Origin: Bacteroidota bacterium
Lineage (GTDB): Bacteria; Bacteroidota; Ignavibacteria; Ignavibacteriales; Ignavibacteriaceae
Length of the DNA stretch: 55,206 nt
Reading direction: 5' to 3'
NCBI GenBank assembly: GCA_021813585.1
Contig: JAKAJV010000046.1
Location: forward strand, 1 to 55,206
The notes below the pieces were generated by a model. That model saw nothing but the letters and a program-made list of their open reading frames with translations. It was not told the DNA's origin and did no database searches. Of this stretch, positions 43,778 through 51,957 are shown piece by piece. The first letter of the stretch is position 1. Every line of letters begins with the position of its first letter. The position numbers and the translations under genes were made by a program.

Positions 43778-43856
43778 TTTGCAGAGTTTAATAATTGAAA
43801 AATCAAAATTGTATTCACGACTAAAAAAATAAAAACAGAAAGTTGTTCTCAAGTAC

Positions 43857-46800
43857 ATGTTCAAACAAAATCTAGAAAAAATAAACTATCCGGAGATTGA
43901 AGAAAAGATTTTAAAGTTCTGGCAGGAAAATAAGATTTTCGAAAAGAGCGTTTCCACACGCGACGAATCCAAGTCCTTCACCTTTTACGAAGGGCCGCCT
44001 ACTGCCAACGGAAAGCCAGGCATACACCATGTTATGGCAAGGACTCTTAAAGACCTGGTATGCAGGTATAAGACGCTTAAAGGTTACAGGGTTGAAAGGA
44101 AAGCAGGCTGGGATACCCACGGGCTGCCGGTAGAAATAGAAGTAGAAAAGAAAATAGGTATTAAGCATAAAAGCGAAGTACTGGATTACGGAGTTGAGAA
44201 ATACAACCAGAAGTGCAGGGAGTCGGTATTTACTTACCTCGATCTGTGGGAAAAGATGACTACTCGCATGGGCTACTGGATCGATCTCAATTCGGCTTAT
44301 ATTACTTTAAAGAACGATTACATCGAATCCGTCTGGTGGGCGCTAAAAACTCTATTCGACAAAGGATTAATTTATAAAGATTATAAGATAGTTCCGCAGG
44401 ACCCGAAGTCCGAAACAGTGCTTTCATCGCATGAACTGGCGCTCGGATACAGGGAGACAAAAGATCCCTCGGTGTATGTCCTATTCAAATTAAAAAAAGA
44501 GGATGCCTACTTCCTGGTGTGGACGACGACACCGTGGACACTTATATCGAACGTTGCGCTTGCAGTCGGCAAGGACGTTGATTACGTAAAGATTAAACAT
44601 AACGATAAGAATATTATTCTTGCCAAAGGACGCCTTTCAGTAATTGACGGAGAGTATGAACTTGTTGAAGAGATGAAGGGCAAAGATCTAGAAGGCACGG
44701 AGTACGAACAGTTTTTTGACTATATAAAAGTTACAGACAACCCGGCACACAAGGGTAAGAAAGCCTTCTTTGTTGCTTTGGGAGATTTTGTAAGTACCGA
44801 GGAAGGCTCCGGAATAGTACATATTGCACCGGCGTTCGGCGCTGACGACTATGAGCTTTCGAAAAAATACAACATCCCTATGGTGCAGCCGGTTACACGC
44901 GGCGGATTGTTTACGGACGAAGTTACCGATTTTGCCGGTCAGTTTGTTAAGGATGCCGACAAAGGCATAATCCAGAAAATGAAAGAAGAAGGCAAGCTAT
45001 ACAGGAAGGAAACCATTACCCACTCATATCCTTTCAGCTGGCGGCATGAAGACGTGCCCGTTATTTATTATGCAAGGGAATCGTGGTTCATCCGCACTAC
45101 TTCAATTGCAGAAAGAATGGTTGAACTGAACAGGACCATCAACTGGCAGCCGCCGGAAGTAGGCGCCGGCAGGTTTGGAAACTGGCTGGAGGAAAATAAA
45201 GACTGGGCTCTTTCCCGCGACAGGTTCTGGGCTACCCCGCTCCCCATCTGGCTTAGCGACGACGGCGATATGCTTGCCGTTGGCAGCGTAGAGGAATTGA
45301 AGGAAGGATATATCGAGGAAAACGGGAAGAGAATCTCCGTAAAAGATATAGCTGATATCGATCTGCACAAACCTTTCGTAGATAAAATATTGTTTGAGCG
45401 CGGCGGAAAGATTTACAAAAGAACGCCCGAGCTGATAGACGTCTGGTTCGATTCCGGATCGATGCCTTTTGCACAATACCATTACCCGTTCAAAAATAAA
45501 GAATGGTTTGAGAAGCGTGCCTTCCCTGCAGATTTTATTTGTGAAGGCATTGACCAGACAAGAGGATGGTTTTACACTCTTCATGCAATTTCAACTATGC
45601 TGTTTAACAGCGTGGCTTTTAAAAACATAATTGTTAACGAGCTTATACTGGACAAGAACGGATTGAAGATGTCCAAGTCAAAAGGCAATACCGTCGACCC
45701 GTTCGAGCTCTTCGATAAATACGGGGCAGACGCTACAAGGTGGTACCTTGTAACAAACAGCCCGCCCTGGCGTCCTACATTGTTCGATGAAGATGGATTG
45801 GTGGAAGTTCAAAGAAAATTCTTCGGCACACTGCTTAATACTTATTCATTCTTCGCGCTTTACGCCAACATAGATGAGTTTGAATTCAAGCAGGACTTGC
45901 TTCCGTACGAGTCCAGGCCGGAGATAGACAGATGGATAATATCCAAACTAAATTCTCTGGTAGCCGACTATGAAAAGATGATGGATGAGTATGATGTAAC
46001 GAAAGCTGCAAGAGCAGTTTCGGATTTTACTATCGACCATTTGTCCAACTGGTACGTAAGGCGCAGCAGAAGGCGCTTCTGGTCCGGAAGGACTCCTTCG
46101 GAGAAATCCGGGATGAACGAAAGCAAGCTTTCCGCGTATCAGACGCTTTACGAATGCCTGGTAACAATTGCAAAATTAACATCGCCGTTTGCGCCTTTTA
46201 TTTCGGAAGAGCTTTACCACAACCTTAACATGGTTACTCACAGGGAAAATTACGAATCGGTTCACCTGGCAGCCTTCCCGGAAGTAACGTACATTGAAAA
46301 GGCGCTGGAAGAAAAAATGGAAATTGCTCAAAAAGTTGTATATCTTACACGGTCGATGAGGGCAAAGAATAATCTTAAGGTAAGGCAGCCGCTTAAGAAG
46401 ATTATGGTAGTTGTAGACAGCGCGAAACGGGAAGCTCTCGGCAATATGAAAGATGTAATTCTAGAGGAAGTAAACATTAAAGAATTAATAGTACTTAAAG
46501 ACGATTCCGAGATCGTAAACAAGTCGGCAAAGGCAAACTTCAAATCTATCGGGCCCAAGTTCGGTAAGAATGTAAAAGCCGTGGCCGCGCTTATCAAGGA
46601 TTTCGGCAAGGACGAAATCTCCCGGGTAGAAAGCGGAGAAAAAGTAAAAGTTCAGATTAACGGAGAGGAGCTGGAGATTACCAAGGACGATGTGGAAATA
46701 ATAAGCTCCGAAATTACCGGGTGGGTAGTAGAAACAGAGGAAGGCGTAACGGTTGCCCTGGATACCGAGCTTACCGATGATTTGGTTGCGGAAGGATTCG

Positions 46801-47051
46801 CAAGAGAATTCGTGAACCGCGTCCAAAACATGAGGAAGGATGCCGGGTTCGAGGTAACGGATAGAATTAAAATAAATTTTAACGCTAGTAATAAACTAGT
46901 TGAGGCAGTCAGCTCATTTAAGGATTATATTTCAAACGAGACCCTTGCCGGCGAAATAATTAACGGTACAACCGCCGCCGGAGGATTCAATCAAGTTTGG
47001 AAAATCGGGGAGTATGATTGCTCCATTCAAATAGAAAAGGTTTTTTCCTAA
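43857..47051 (+). CDS. ileS: Isoleucyl-tRNA synthetase, type 2, with GIHH signature
   Basis: 1064 residues, the length of type 2 IleRS. FYEGPPTANGKPG opens the catalytic domain. The signature that usually reads H-x-G-H is here G-I-H-H (residues 55-58, bases 44019-44030). KMSKS is normal (LKMSKSKGN). Editing-domain motifs such as LVWTTTPWTL and VHIAPAFGADDY are present, and the C-terminus lacks the zinc-binding end of type 1 enzymes. IleRS charges tRNA-Ile. Published work on type 2 IleRS links a swapped GXHH motif to very strong mupirocin resistance, so this enzyme is predicted to be resistant. Confidence 0.95.
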   Translation: MFKQNLEKINYPEIEEKILKFWQENKIFEKSVSTRDESKSFTFYEGPPTANGKPGIHHVMARTLKDLVCRYKTLKGYRVERKAGWDTHGLPVEIEVEKKIGIKHKSEVLDYGVEKYNQKCRESVFTYLDLWEKMTTRMGYWIDLNSAYITLKNDYIESVWWALKTLFDKGLIYKDYKIVPQDPKSETVLSSHELALGYRETKDPSVYVLFKLKKEDAYFLVWTTTPWTLISNVALAVGKDVDYVKIKHNDKNIILAKGRLSVIDGEYELVEEMKGKDLEGTEYEQFFDYIKVTDNPAHKGKKAFFVALGDFVSTEEGSGIVHIAPAFGADDYELSKKYNIPMVQPVTRGGLFTDEVTDFAGQFVKDADKGIIQKMKEEGKLYRKETITHSYPFSWRHEDVPVIYYARESWFIRTTSIAERMVELNRTINWQPPEVGAGRFGNWLEENKDWALSRDRFWATPLPIWLSDDGDMLAVGSVEELKEGYIEENGKRISVKDIADIDLHKPFVDKILFERGGKIYKRTPELIDVWFDSGSMPFAQYHYPFKNKEWFEKRAFPADFICEGIDQTRGWFYTLHAISTMLFNSVAFKNIIVNELILDKNGLKMSKSKGNTVDPFELFDKYGADATRWYLVTNSPPWRPTLFDEDGLVEVQRKFFGTLLNTYSFFALYANIDEFEFKQDLLPYESRPEIDRWIISKLNSLVADYEKMMDEYDVTKAARAVSDFTIDHLSNWYVRRSRRRFWSGRTPSEKSGMNESKLSAYQTLYECLVTIAKLTSPFAPFISEELYHNLNMVTHRENYESVHLAAFPEVTYIEKALEEKMEIAQKVVYLTRSMRAKNNLKVRQPLKKIMVVVDSAKREALGNMKDVILEEVNIKELIVLKDDSEIVNKSAKANFKSIGPKFGKNVKAVAALIKDFGKDEISRVESGEKVKVQINGEELEITKDDVEIISSEITGWVVETEEGVTVALDTELTDDLVAEGFAREFVNRVQNMRKDAGFEVTDRIKINFNASNKLVEAVSSFKDYISNETLAGEIINGTTAAGGFNQVWKIGEYDCSIQIEKVFS

Positions 47052-47068
47052 AATAAGGAGACCATGTT

Positions 47069-47809
47069 ATGATAAAAAAATCTACCAATAAAAAAATTGC
47101 GGCTAAAAAAACTGTTAAGAAAGCTGTAAAGGCTAAGCCTGCCGTAAAGCCTAAAAGCACGGCAAGTGCAGCTAAAAAGGCTGCTGCAAAAGCAACGCCA
47201 AAGAAGCAAGTTAAAAAAGCTGCTGTAACAAAGAAGACTACTAGCATTAAAAAACCAACTAAACCGAAAACTATAGAAAAAAAGACAGGACCAACGAAAC
47301 CAATGCAGAGAAAGAAGATAATTCAGCCGGAAGCTCCAGCAGTTGTTGAAACACCGGTTTTAAGTGCAGCAGAAGCGCGCGCAATCGCTATTCAAAATAT
47401 TAAAGGCTACGGAAAAGAAGACCTTGAACATTTCAGAAAGATTATTCTTGCAAGAAGAGACGAGATTATCGAACAGTTGCAAAACTTGAAAGACCAGATG
47501 CTAGACCCCACTACGGGTGAATATATAAATGAGAACTCTCCCTATTCCCTGCATATGGCCGAACAGGGTACCGATGCGATGGAAAGAGAAAAAACATTTT
47601 TATACGCTCAAAGAGAAAATAAATTTTTAGGATATTTAGAAGATGCGCTCAAAAGGATTGATGCCGGCACGTACGGAATCTGCATCGAGTGTATAGATGA
47701 ACCGCAGCACCTGTGCGAGACATGCCCTCTTATTCCGAAGGCAAGACTGGAAGCGGTTCCTCACAGCCAGCTGTGCCTGCCCATTAAACAGCGGCAGGAA
47801 AAAAGATAA
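47069..47809 (+). CDS. DksA/TraR-like zinc-finger protein with histone H1-like N-terminus
   Basis: 246 residues behind an AAGGAG site. Residues 1-85 are rich in Lys, Ala and Pro (KKTVKKAVKAKPAVKPKS), like bacterial H1-type DNA-binding tails. Residues 115-200 are the DksA coiled-coil part (DLEHFRKIILARRDEIIEQL, then EREKTF and LEDALKRIDAGTYGIC). The zinc finger deviates: Cys205 and Cys208 (CIEC) are normal and PKARLEAVPHSQLC keeps Cys236, but the fourth cysteine is absent, and an extra CETC pair (216, 219) sits in the loop. The position between ileS and lspA matches ylyA in Bacillus. It probably acts on transcription; the DNA tail is inference. Confidence 0.85.
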   Translation: MIKKSTNKKIAAKKTVKKAVKAKPAVKPKSTASAAKKAAAKATPKKQVKKAAVTKKTTSIKKPTKPKTIEKKTGPTKPMQRKKIIQPEAPAVVETPVLSAAEARAIAIQNIKGYGKEDLEHFRKIILARRDEIIEQLQNLKDQMLDPTTGEYINENSPYSLHMAEQGTDAMEREKTFLYAQRENKFLGYLEDALKRIDAGTYGICIECIDEPQHLCETCPLIPKARLEAVPHSQLCLPIKQRQEKR

Positions 47810-47874
47810 GTTTTCCTCCTTAAAATTTGACCTGGACTAAGGTGCTTTAGATTTTATTGAATTGAAGGTATGCA

Positions 47875-48468
47875 GTGAAAGTTTTATTTGTATCTCTGTT
47901 TGTAGTAATAGTAGACCAGATTTCCAAACTGGCGGTAAAAGGATTTTCACTGCCTCTGTTAAATCTCCATTTTAACGGTATGCTTGCCGGCCAAAGAATT
48001 CCATTGCTCGGGGATTTTTTCAACATAACATTTGTTGAAAACCCGGGAATCGCATTCGGTATTAACTTCGGCATCACCTTCAAAATTCTTGTTTCTCTTT
48101 TCTCGCTGCTTGCCAGCATATTTTTATTGATCTATCTTTACAGAAACAGGAATAAGCCCCTCGTATTTAGATTGGCGGTCGCCTTAATTTTAGGCGGCGC
48201 AATCGGCAACCTGTTCGACAGAGTTTTTTACGGAGTAATATACGGTTACGGCCCGCTGTTCTACGGAAAGGTAGTCGACTTTTTTAACATAAAATTATTC
48301 GACCTATACATATTCAACAGAATTTTGGGAAACTATGTTTTTAATGTAGCCGATCTTGCCGTAACAAGCGGAGTGGTTTTACTCATTTATTCGTTGAACA
48401 AGCAGAGAGAATCGGAAAGCCAGCCGGCTTCTATTATTGAAAATTATCTAGCGGAAAGTAAAGAATAG
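47875..48468 (+). CDS. lspA: Lipoprotein signal peptidase (first of two)
   Basis: 197 residues starting with GTG. There are four membrane segments. ENPGIAFG, GAIGNLFDR, the first catalytic aspartate in GKVVDF (Asp135) and the second in FNVAD (Asp160) are all in place. It is about 35 residues longer than typical LspA, with the extra length between the first segment and ENPG and between the two aspartates. LspA removes the signal peptide from lipid-modified prolipoproteins, such as the lipoproteins encoded at 17629 and 26494. The second copy follows after one base. Confidence 0.92.
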   Translation: MKVLFVSLFVVIVDQISKLAVKGFSLPLLNLHFNGMLAGQRIPLLGDFFNITFVENPGIAFGINFGITFKILVSLFSLLASIFLLIYLYRNRNKPLVFRLAVALILGGAIGNLFDRVFYGVIYGYGPLFYGKVVDFFNIKLFDLYIFNRILGNYVFNVADLAVTSGVVLLIYSLNKQRESESQPASIIENYLAESKE

Positions 48469-48469
48469 C

Positions 48470-49090
48470 TTGAGAGTAATATTTGTATCAATAGCCATAG
48501 TAATTATAGACCAGGTTTCGAAACTGTTAGTTAAGGGGTTTTCAATTCCCTTCTTAAACATACATTACCACGGAATGTATCCCGGTCAAAGAATCCCTAT
48601 CCTCGGAAATTTTTTCAGGCTGACGTTTATTGAGAACCCCGGCATGGCGTTCGGTTTCGATCCCGGGCTAAACATGAAGCTGTGGATCTCTTTATTTTCA
48701 CTGGTAGCGAGCGCAGGCTTGTCGGTCTATCTTTATATAATAAGGAAGAAGAACCTTACTTTAAGGATAGCAATCGCAATGATACTCGGCGGTGCAGTCG
48801 GCAATTTAATAGACAGAATGTTTTACGGAATCTTTTATCACTACGCTCCGTTGTTCTACGGAAGGGTTGTGGACTTTCTGGACTTCGACTTCTTCAAGTT
48901 TAATCTTTTCGGACGAAGCTTTGACAGGTGGCCTATATTCAATTTCGCAGATGCATCAGTTACTATCGGCGTTCTAATTTTGATTTTCTTTTACCGCAGT
49001 GCAAAGTCGGAAGAATATGAAGCTAATGATACTGCGGGTGAAGCCGGAGTTTCCGCAGAATCAATCTCCGGCCGGGACAAAACAGATTAG
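48470..49090 (+). CDS. lspA: Lipoprotein signal peptidase (tandem second copy)
   Basis: 206 residues from TTG at 48470, one base after the stop of the first copy. GCGGAAAG, lying inside the end of the first copy, serves as ribosome site. The two proteins are colinear from the first residue (VIVDQISKLAVKGFS versus VIIDQVSKLLVKGFS) to the end. All catalytic parts are kept: ENPGMAFG, GAVGNLIDR, Asp135 in GRVVDF and Asp161 in FNFAD. The C-terminal tail is longer and acidic. The copies have diverged a great deal, so the duplication is old and both seem to be under selection. Distinct substrate sets are possible. Confidence 0.9.
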   Translation: MRVIFVSIAIVIIDQVSKLLVKGFSIPFLNIHYHGMYPGQRIPILGNFFRLTFIENPGMAFGFDPGLNMKLWISLFSLVASAGLSVYLYIIRKKNLTLRIAIAMILGGAVGNLIDRMFYGIFYHYAPLFYGRVVDFLDFDFFKFNLFGRSFDRWPIFNFADASVTIGVLILIFFYRSAKSEEYEANDTAGEAGVSAESISGRDKTD

Positions 49091-49153
49091 CGGACTATAG
49101 CCACACTCACTCATTCAACTGCCTTCTGTTCAGTCCAAGGCGGGAATCTTTCT

Positions 49154-49219
49154 CTTAAACTTGATCTTGATCTTAAACTTGATCTTGATCTTGAACTTAA
49201 ACTTGATCTTGAACTTAAA
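49154..49219. repeat. Hexanucleotide array (CTTRAW)11 before rluD
   Basis: Eleven unbroken hexamers: CTTAAA (4), CTTGAT (5) and CTTGAA (2). The array ends five bases before the ATG of rluD, so it covers the ribosome-binding region and probably the promoter spacer. Changes of six bases would alter spacing without changing a coding frame. A related array lies just after rluD at 50302. Confidence 0.85.
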
Positions 49220-49224
49220 GATTT

Positions 49225-50205
49225 ATGTCTAAAATTATAAACGAAAAAAAATACACAATAACTGTTCCGCCCGGTAAAAAGAAAGAACGGATAGACACCT
49301 TTCTTACCAACTGCATTGAGAACGCTACAAGATCGAAAGTACAAAAACTGGTCGAAGCAAATCTGGTTTCCGTTAACGGCAAGTTTGTAAAGCCCAGCTA
49401 CAGCGTTATGCCGAATGATTTAATTGAGGCCGTTATCCCCATAGAGCCGCGGCCTGAGGAGACGGAGCCGGAAGAAATTCCTCTCGACATAATTTTTGAG
49501 GATGATTACCTCCTTATTGTAAACAAGCCTGCCGGTATGGTTGCTCACCCGGCTTACGCAAACTATACGGGCACCCTGGTAAACGCACTGCTTCACCACA
49601 CTCAAAAGCTAAGCGGAGGAGGCGTACCGGGAAGGCCAGGAATTGTGCACCGCATCGACAAGGATACAAGCGGACTGCTAGTTGTTGCCAAGGACGATTG
49701 GACACACGCTAAACTGGCAGAACAGTTTTCGCGCCACTCATTGGAGCGGGAGTACCAGGCCGTTGTTTGGGGTCTCTTTAAAGAACCGAAAGGAGAAATA
49801 AATTCCAACATAACCCGCAGCAAATCCGACAGGAAAAAATTTACAGCCAGCAGCAGCGAAGGAAAAACTGCAGTTACATTCTACGAAGTTTTAGAGCAAT
49901 TTGAATTCTGTTCTTTAATCAAGCTGAATTTAAAAACAGGAAGAACTCACCAGATTAGAGTCCATTTATCCAGCATCGGTCATCCTGTTTTCGGCGACCC
50001 GGTATACGGCGGCAGACATGTTGTGTACGATTACGGCAGCGCCAAAATAAAAAGCAGAGTAACGAACCTGCTTGATATAATGAAAAGGCAGGCTTTGCAC
50101 GCAAAAACGCTCGGCTTTATTCATCCACATAAAAAGGAATTTGTAAGATTCGATTCCCAGCTCCCCATGGATATGTTGGAGCTGTTGGAAAAGCTGAGAG
50201 GATAG
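49225..50205 (+). CDS. rluD: Ribosomal large subunit pseudouridine synthase RluD-like
   Basis: 326 residues. An N-terminal S4 RNA-binding domain (ERIDTFLTNCIENATRSKVQ, about 19-80) is followed by the RluA-type catalytic domain. The catalytic aspartate is in HRIDKDTSGLLVVAK, with LKTGRTHQIRVHL and HPVFGDPVYGG downstream. It converts uridines in helix 69 of 23S rRNA, or related sites, to pseudouridine. It ends the yggS-to-rluD run, as ylyB does in Bacillus. Hexanucleotide arrays lie on both sides of the gene. Confidence 0.92.
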   Translation: MSKIINEKKYTITVPPGKKKERIDTFLTNCIENATRSKVQKLVEANLVSVNGKFVKPSYSVMPNDLIEAVIPIEPRPEETEPEEIPLDIIFEDDYLLIVNKPAGMVAHPAYANYTGTLVNALLHHTQKLSGGGVPGRPGIVHRIDKDTSGLLVVAKDDWTHAKLAEQFSRHSLEREYQAVVWGLFKEPKGEINSNITRSKSDRKKFTASSSEGKTAVTFYEVLEQFEFCSLIKLNLKTGRTHQIRVHLSSIGHPVFGDPVYGGRHVVYDYGSAKIKSRVTNLLDIMKRQALHAKTLGFIHPHKKEFVRFDSQLPMDMLELLEKLRG

Positions 50206-50301
50206 ATTCAATTTAAATGATTTTCTGCGCGCCGTAATGCAGGCAACAAATTTATACTCGCCTTTTATACCCAAATTGCCCGTAGCCTGATGTTTCCAAA
50301 T

Positions 50302-50349
50302 CTTGAACTTGAACTTAGACTTGAACTTGAACTTAAACATGAACATGAA
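50302..50349. repeat. Hexanucleotide array after rluD
   Basis: Eight hexamers: CTTGAA twice, CTTAGA, CTTGAA twice, CTTAAA and CATGAA twice, followed by CTTTTT. It is the same repeat class as 49154-49219, but slightly degenerate. It lies about 70 bases before the ompA-like start. The CTTTTTT end could aid termination of the rluD transcript. Confidence 0.75.
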
Positions 50350-50415
50350 CTTTTTTGGGTAAAAGGCAAAATAAATATAAATTAGAATATCTCTTATAAT
50401 TTAAATGGAGATTTA

Positions 50416-51903
50416 ATGAGAATATTCTTCAGTACGCTTCTTCTTACCTTGTTCACGGGGGCTCTCGTCTTTCCGCAACAAAATTCCGGCAGAAAGTATA
50501 ACGCTTTTTCCGGCACTATGGTACTTACCGTAGAAGCCGGTCCTACAATCGGGCAGACCGATTATTCAAAGACAAAGGCCGATTATATGGGACGCGCTTC
50601 ATTAGAATATTTTTTGCCCGCTTACTCCCAAAGCTCCTTCGGAATAAAAGCCTTTGGCGGAGGAGGGTATATTACCGGCAGCGATGCCGCTCTTACACCC
50701 GACCTTTTTAGAACAAAGCTTTCCTTCCTGGGCGGAGGAATTGTTTACTCATTATCTCTGGGAGACTATGTGTTCCCCTACATATTTGCCGGCGCCACAT
50801 ACCTGTGGTTCGATCCTTACCAGAACAACGGCGTAAAAATGCCTAACAATATTAAAGGTATTTATTCCAAGCGCGAGCTGGACTATAACGGCGAATTCGG
50901 ATTTAGATTTTTATTAACCAGCAACCTAAGCTTTAACATAACCGGCGGCATCCAGTTAAGTCCCAACGATTACCTGGACGACGCGGCTATCGGGACAAAT
51001 AACGATTTCTTTTATTATACCACTGCAGGATTTTCATTCTCATTTTTTGGCGACCACGACAGCGACGGCGACGGTGTGCCTGATTCAAAAGATATGTGCC
51101 CCAATACCCCAAAAGGCATAAAGGTGGATGAATCCGGATGCCCTCTGGACTCGGACCACGACGGCGTACCCGACTATCTTGATAAATGTCCTAATACTCC
51201 CAAGGGAGTTCAGGTTGATAAGGACGGCTGCCCGCTAGATTCGGACGGTGACGGAGTGCCAGATTACAGAGATATTTGTCCCAACACCCCAAAAGGAGTT
51301 AAGGTTGACGACCTGGGCTGTCCGCTCGATTCAGACGGCGACGGTGTGCCCGATTATCTAGACAAATGCCCGAACACTCCGCCCAACGTCTCGGTCGATT
51401 CCGAGGGCTGCCCGCTCGATTCGGACGGCGACGGTGTGCCCGATTATCTTGATAAATGCCCCGACACGGCTCCCGGCGTAAAAGTAGATTCAACCGGCTG
51501 CCCGGTGGCTGCTAAGCCTGTTCTAAAGCCCGAAAAAACTGTTGAGGAAAAACCGGAAGTAAAGCACTTTACTCTTAGCGCAGGTACAAACTTTGCTTTC
51601 GGCAAATCTACTCTTCTGCCCGCTGCTTATCCTGAGCTGGACAATCTAATTAAAATTATGAGAGACAATCCCAAATCAACTTGGAGAATAGAAGGCTATA
51701 CAGACAATATCGGCTCTGATAAAGCAAACAAAAAAGTATCCCTCGAAAGAGCTCAGGCGGTGTTAAACTATTTCGTATCCAAGGGGCTGAACAAGAAGAG
51801 GTTCCTTGTTATAGGATTCGGGAAGGCCCGCCCGGTTGCCTCTAATTCCACTGAAGAAGGCAGAGCAAAAAATAGAGGAGTAGAAATTATAAGGGTAAAA
51901 TGA
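50416..51903 (+). CDS. OmpA family outer membrane protein with TSP3 repeats
   Basis: 495 residues with a signal peptide ending VFPQQ. Residues about 25-210 are an outer-membrane beta-barrel-like region. Residues about 215-365 hold five thrombospondin type 3 calcium-binding repeats (D-x-D-G-D-G-V-P-D-x2-D-x-C-P-x-T-P), near-identical at the DNA level. The last 120 residues are an OmpA peptidoglycan-binding domain (LSAGTNFAFGKSTLLPAAYPEL, then IEGYTDNIGSDKANKKVSLERA). It should tether the outer membrane to the cell wall. Confidence 0.93.
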   Translation: MRIFFSTLLLTLFTGALVFPQQNSGRKYNAFSGTMVLTVEAGPTIGQTDYSKTKADYMGRASLEYFLPAYSQSSFGIKAFGGGGYITGSDAALTPDLFRTKLSFLGGGIVYSLSLGDYVFPYIFAGATYLWFDPYQNNGVKMPNNIKGIYSKRELDYNGEFGFRFLLTSNLSFNITGGIQLSPNDYLDDAAIGTNNDFFYYTTAGFSFSFFGDHDSDGDGVPDSKDMCPNTPKGIKVDESGCPLDSDHDGVPDYLDKCPNTPKGVQVDKDGCPLDSDGDGVPDYRDICPNTPKGVKVDDLGCPLDSDGDGVPDYLDKCPNTPPNVSVDSEGCPLDSDGDGVPDYLDKCPDTAPGVKVDSTGCPVAAKPVLKPEKTVEEKPEVKHFTLSAGTNFAFGKSTLLPAAYPELDNLIKIMRDNPKSTWRIEGYTDNIGSDKANKKVSLERAQAVLNYFVSKGLNKKRFLVIGFGKARPVASNSTEEGRAKNRGVEIIRVK

Positions 51904-51957
51904 AGTTAGGATTTAATAAATTTAATTTAAAAATAAAAGTATAATAGCGAGGTAAAA

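Noticed and set aside
49154-50349. Possible CRISPR array or repeat protein in the hexamer tracts
   Set aside because: The units are six bases with no spacers, and the reverse-strand frames that include the FKFKFK stretches run antisense through rluD without a ribosome site.
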